Part shown: positions 4,991 through 5,015 of the stretch, one piece after another
How positions within the stretch are numbered: the first letter of the stretch is position 1
How the letters are laid out: each line of letters starts with the position of its first letter
From: an uncultured Agathobaculum sp.
GTDB lineage: Bacteria; Bacillota; Clostridia; Oscillospirales; Butyricicoccaceae
Reading direction: 5' to 3'
Length of the DNA: 5,015 bases
NCBI GenBank assembly: GCA_944380945.1
Contig: CALWJG010000136.1
Location: forward strand, 1-5,015
Program-made: the position numbers and the translations under genes
The notes under the pieces: model-generated
Databases searched by the model: none
Seen by the model: only the letters and a program-made list of their open reading frames with translations
What the model was told of the DNA's origin: nothing

Positions 4991-5015
4991 TTTGTATAAA
5001 ATCCGAGGTACACGC

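Noticed and set aside
4972..5000. Possible promoter TGGGCA, 17 bases, TATAAA near the right edge
   Set aside because: The -35 is poor and sits inside a hairpin, and initiation near 5007 would fall on the only Shine-Dalgarno-like GAGG (5004-5007). The nearby TTGACA (4981-4986) is only 8 bases from TATAAA. The downstream sequence is not available.
4923..5015. Open minus-strand frame of 30 codons entering from the right edge
   Set aside because: It is short, passes through hairpin sequence and shows no recognisable protein similarity. A second frame is also open over part of this stretch.

Overview
The window is GC-rich and tightly packed. It carries several genes that occur only in endospore-forming Firmicutes: yqfC, yqfD and ylbJ homologues. 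Together with a D-alanyl-D-alanine carboxypeptidase and a small Cys-motif protein, this points to a high-GC spore-forming Clostridia genome, plausibly a gut Oscillospirales/Ruminococcaceae lineage. The lineage is inferred from gene content and composition, not from a search.

Layout. Bases 1-73 (minus) hold the first codons of a phoH-like gene that runs off the left edge. Bases 101-171 hold two facing copies of a palindromic intergenic repeat whose stems differ by compensatory base-pair changes. Bases 186-1702 (minus) are the sporulation pair yqfC-yqfD, joined by a 4-base ATGA overlap. The order yqfC-yqfD-phoH matches the arrangement known from Bacillus subtilis. A 98-base divergent spacer (1703-1800) carries sites resembling sporulation sigma-E promoters in both directions. 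Bases 1801-2844 (plus) encode a YlbJ-type sporulation membrane protein.

A vegetative-type promoter (TGGAAA, 17-base spacer, TATAAT) straddles the ylbJ stop codon. It appears to drive a two-gene unit: a 79-residue protein with four cysteines (2915-3154), then a 548-residue secreted, membrane-anchored D,D-carboxypeptidase (3144-4790) that overlaps it by 11 bases. The carboxypeptidase has all three active-site motifs, plus a long polyacidic linker and an arginine-rich cytoplasmic tail. A strong, probably bidirectional intrinsic terminator follows at 4803-4829.

Bases 4830-5015 contain no convincing gene. They hold a dense run of hairpins, one of which pairs better as minus-strand RNA because of G-U pairs, so this may be a structured RNA or an intergenic repeat family.

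How it works together: the left half is sporulation and envelope development, probably under mother-cell sigma-E control. The right half is peptidoglycan maturation, apparently under housekeeping control. No complete novel defence or mobile system is visible. The most interesting items are the covarying repeat pair, the structured 3' block, the uncharacterised Cys-motif protein and the charge-segregated carboxypeptidase.
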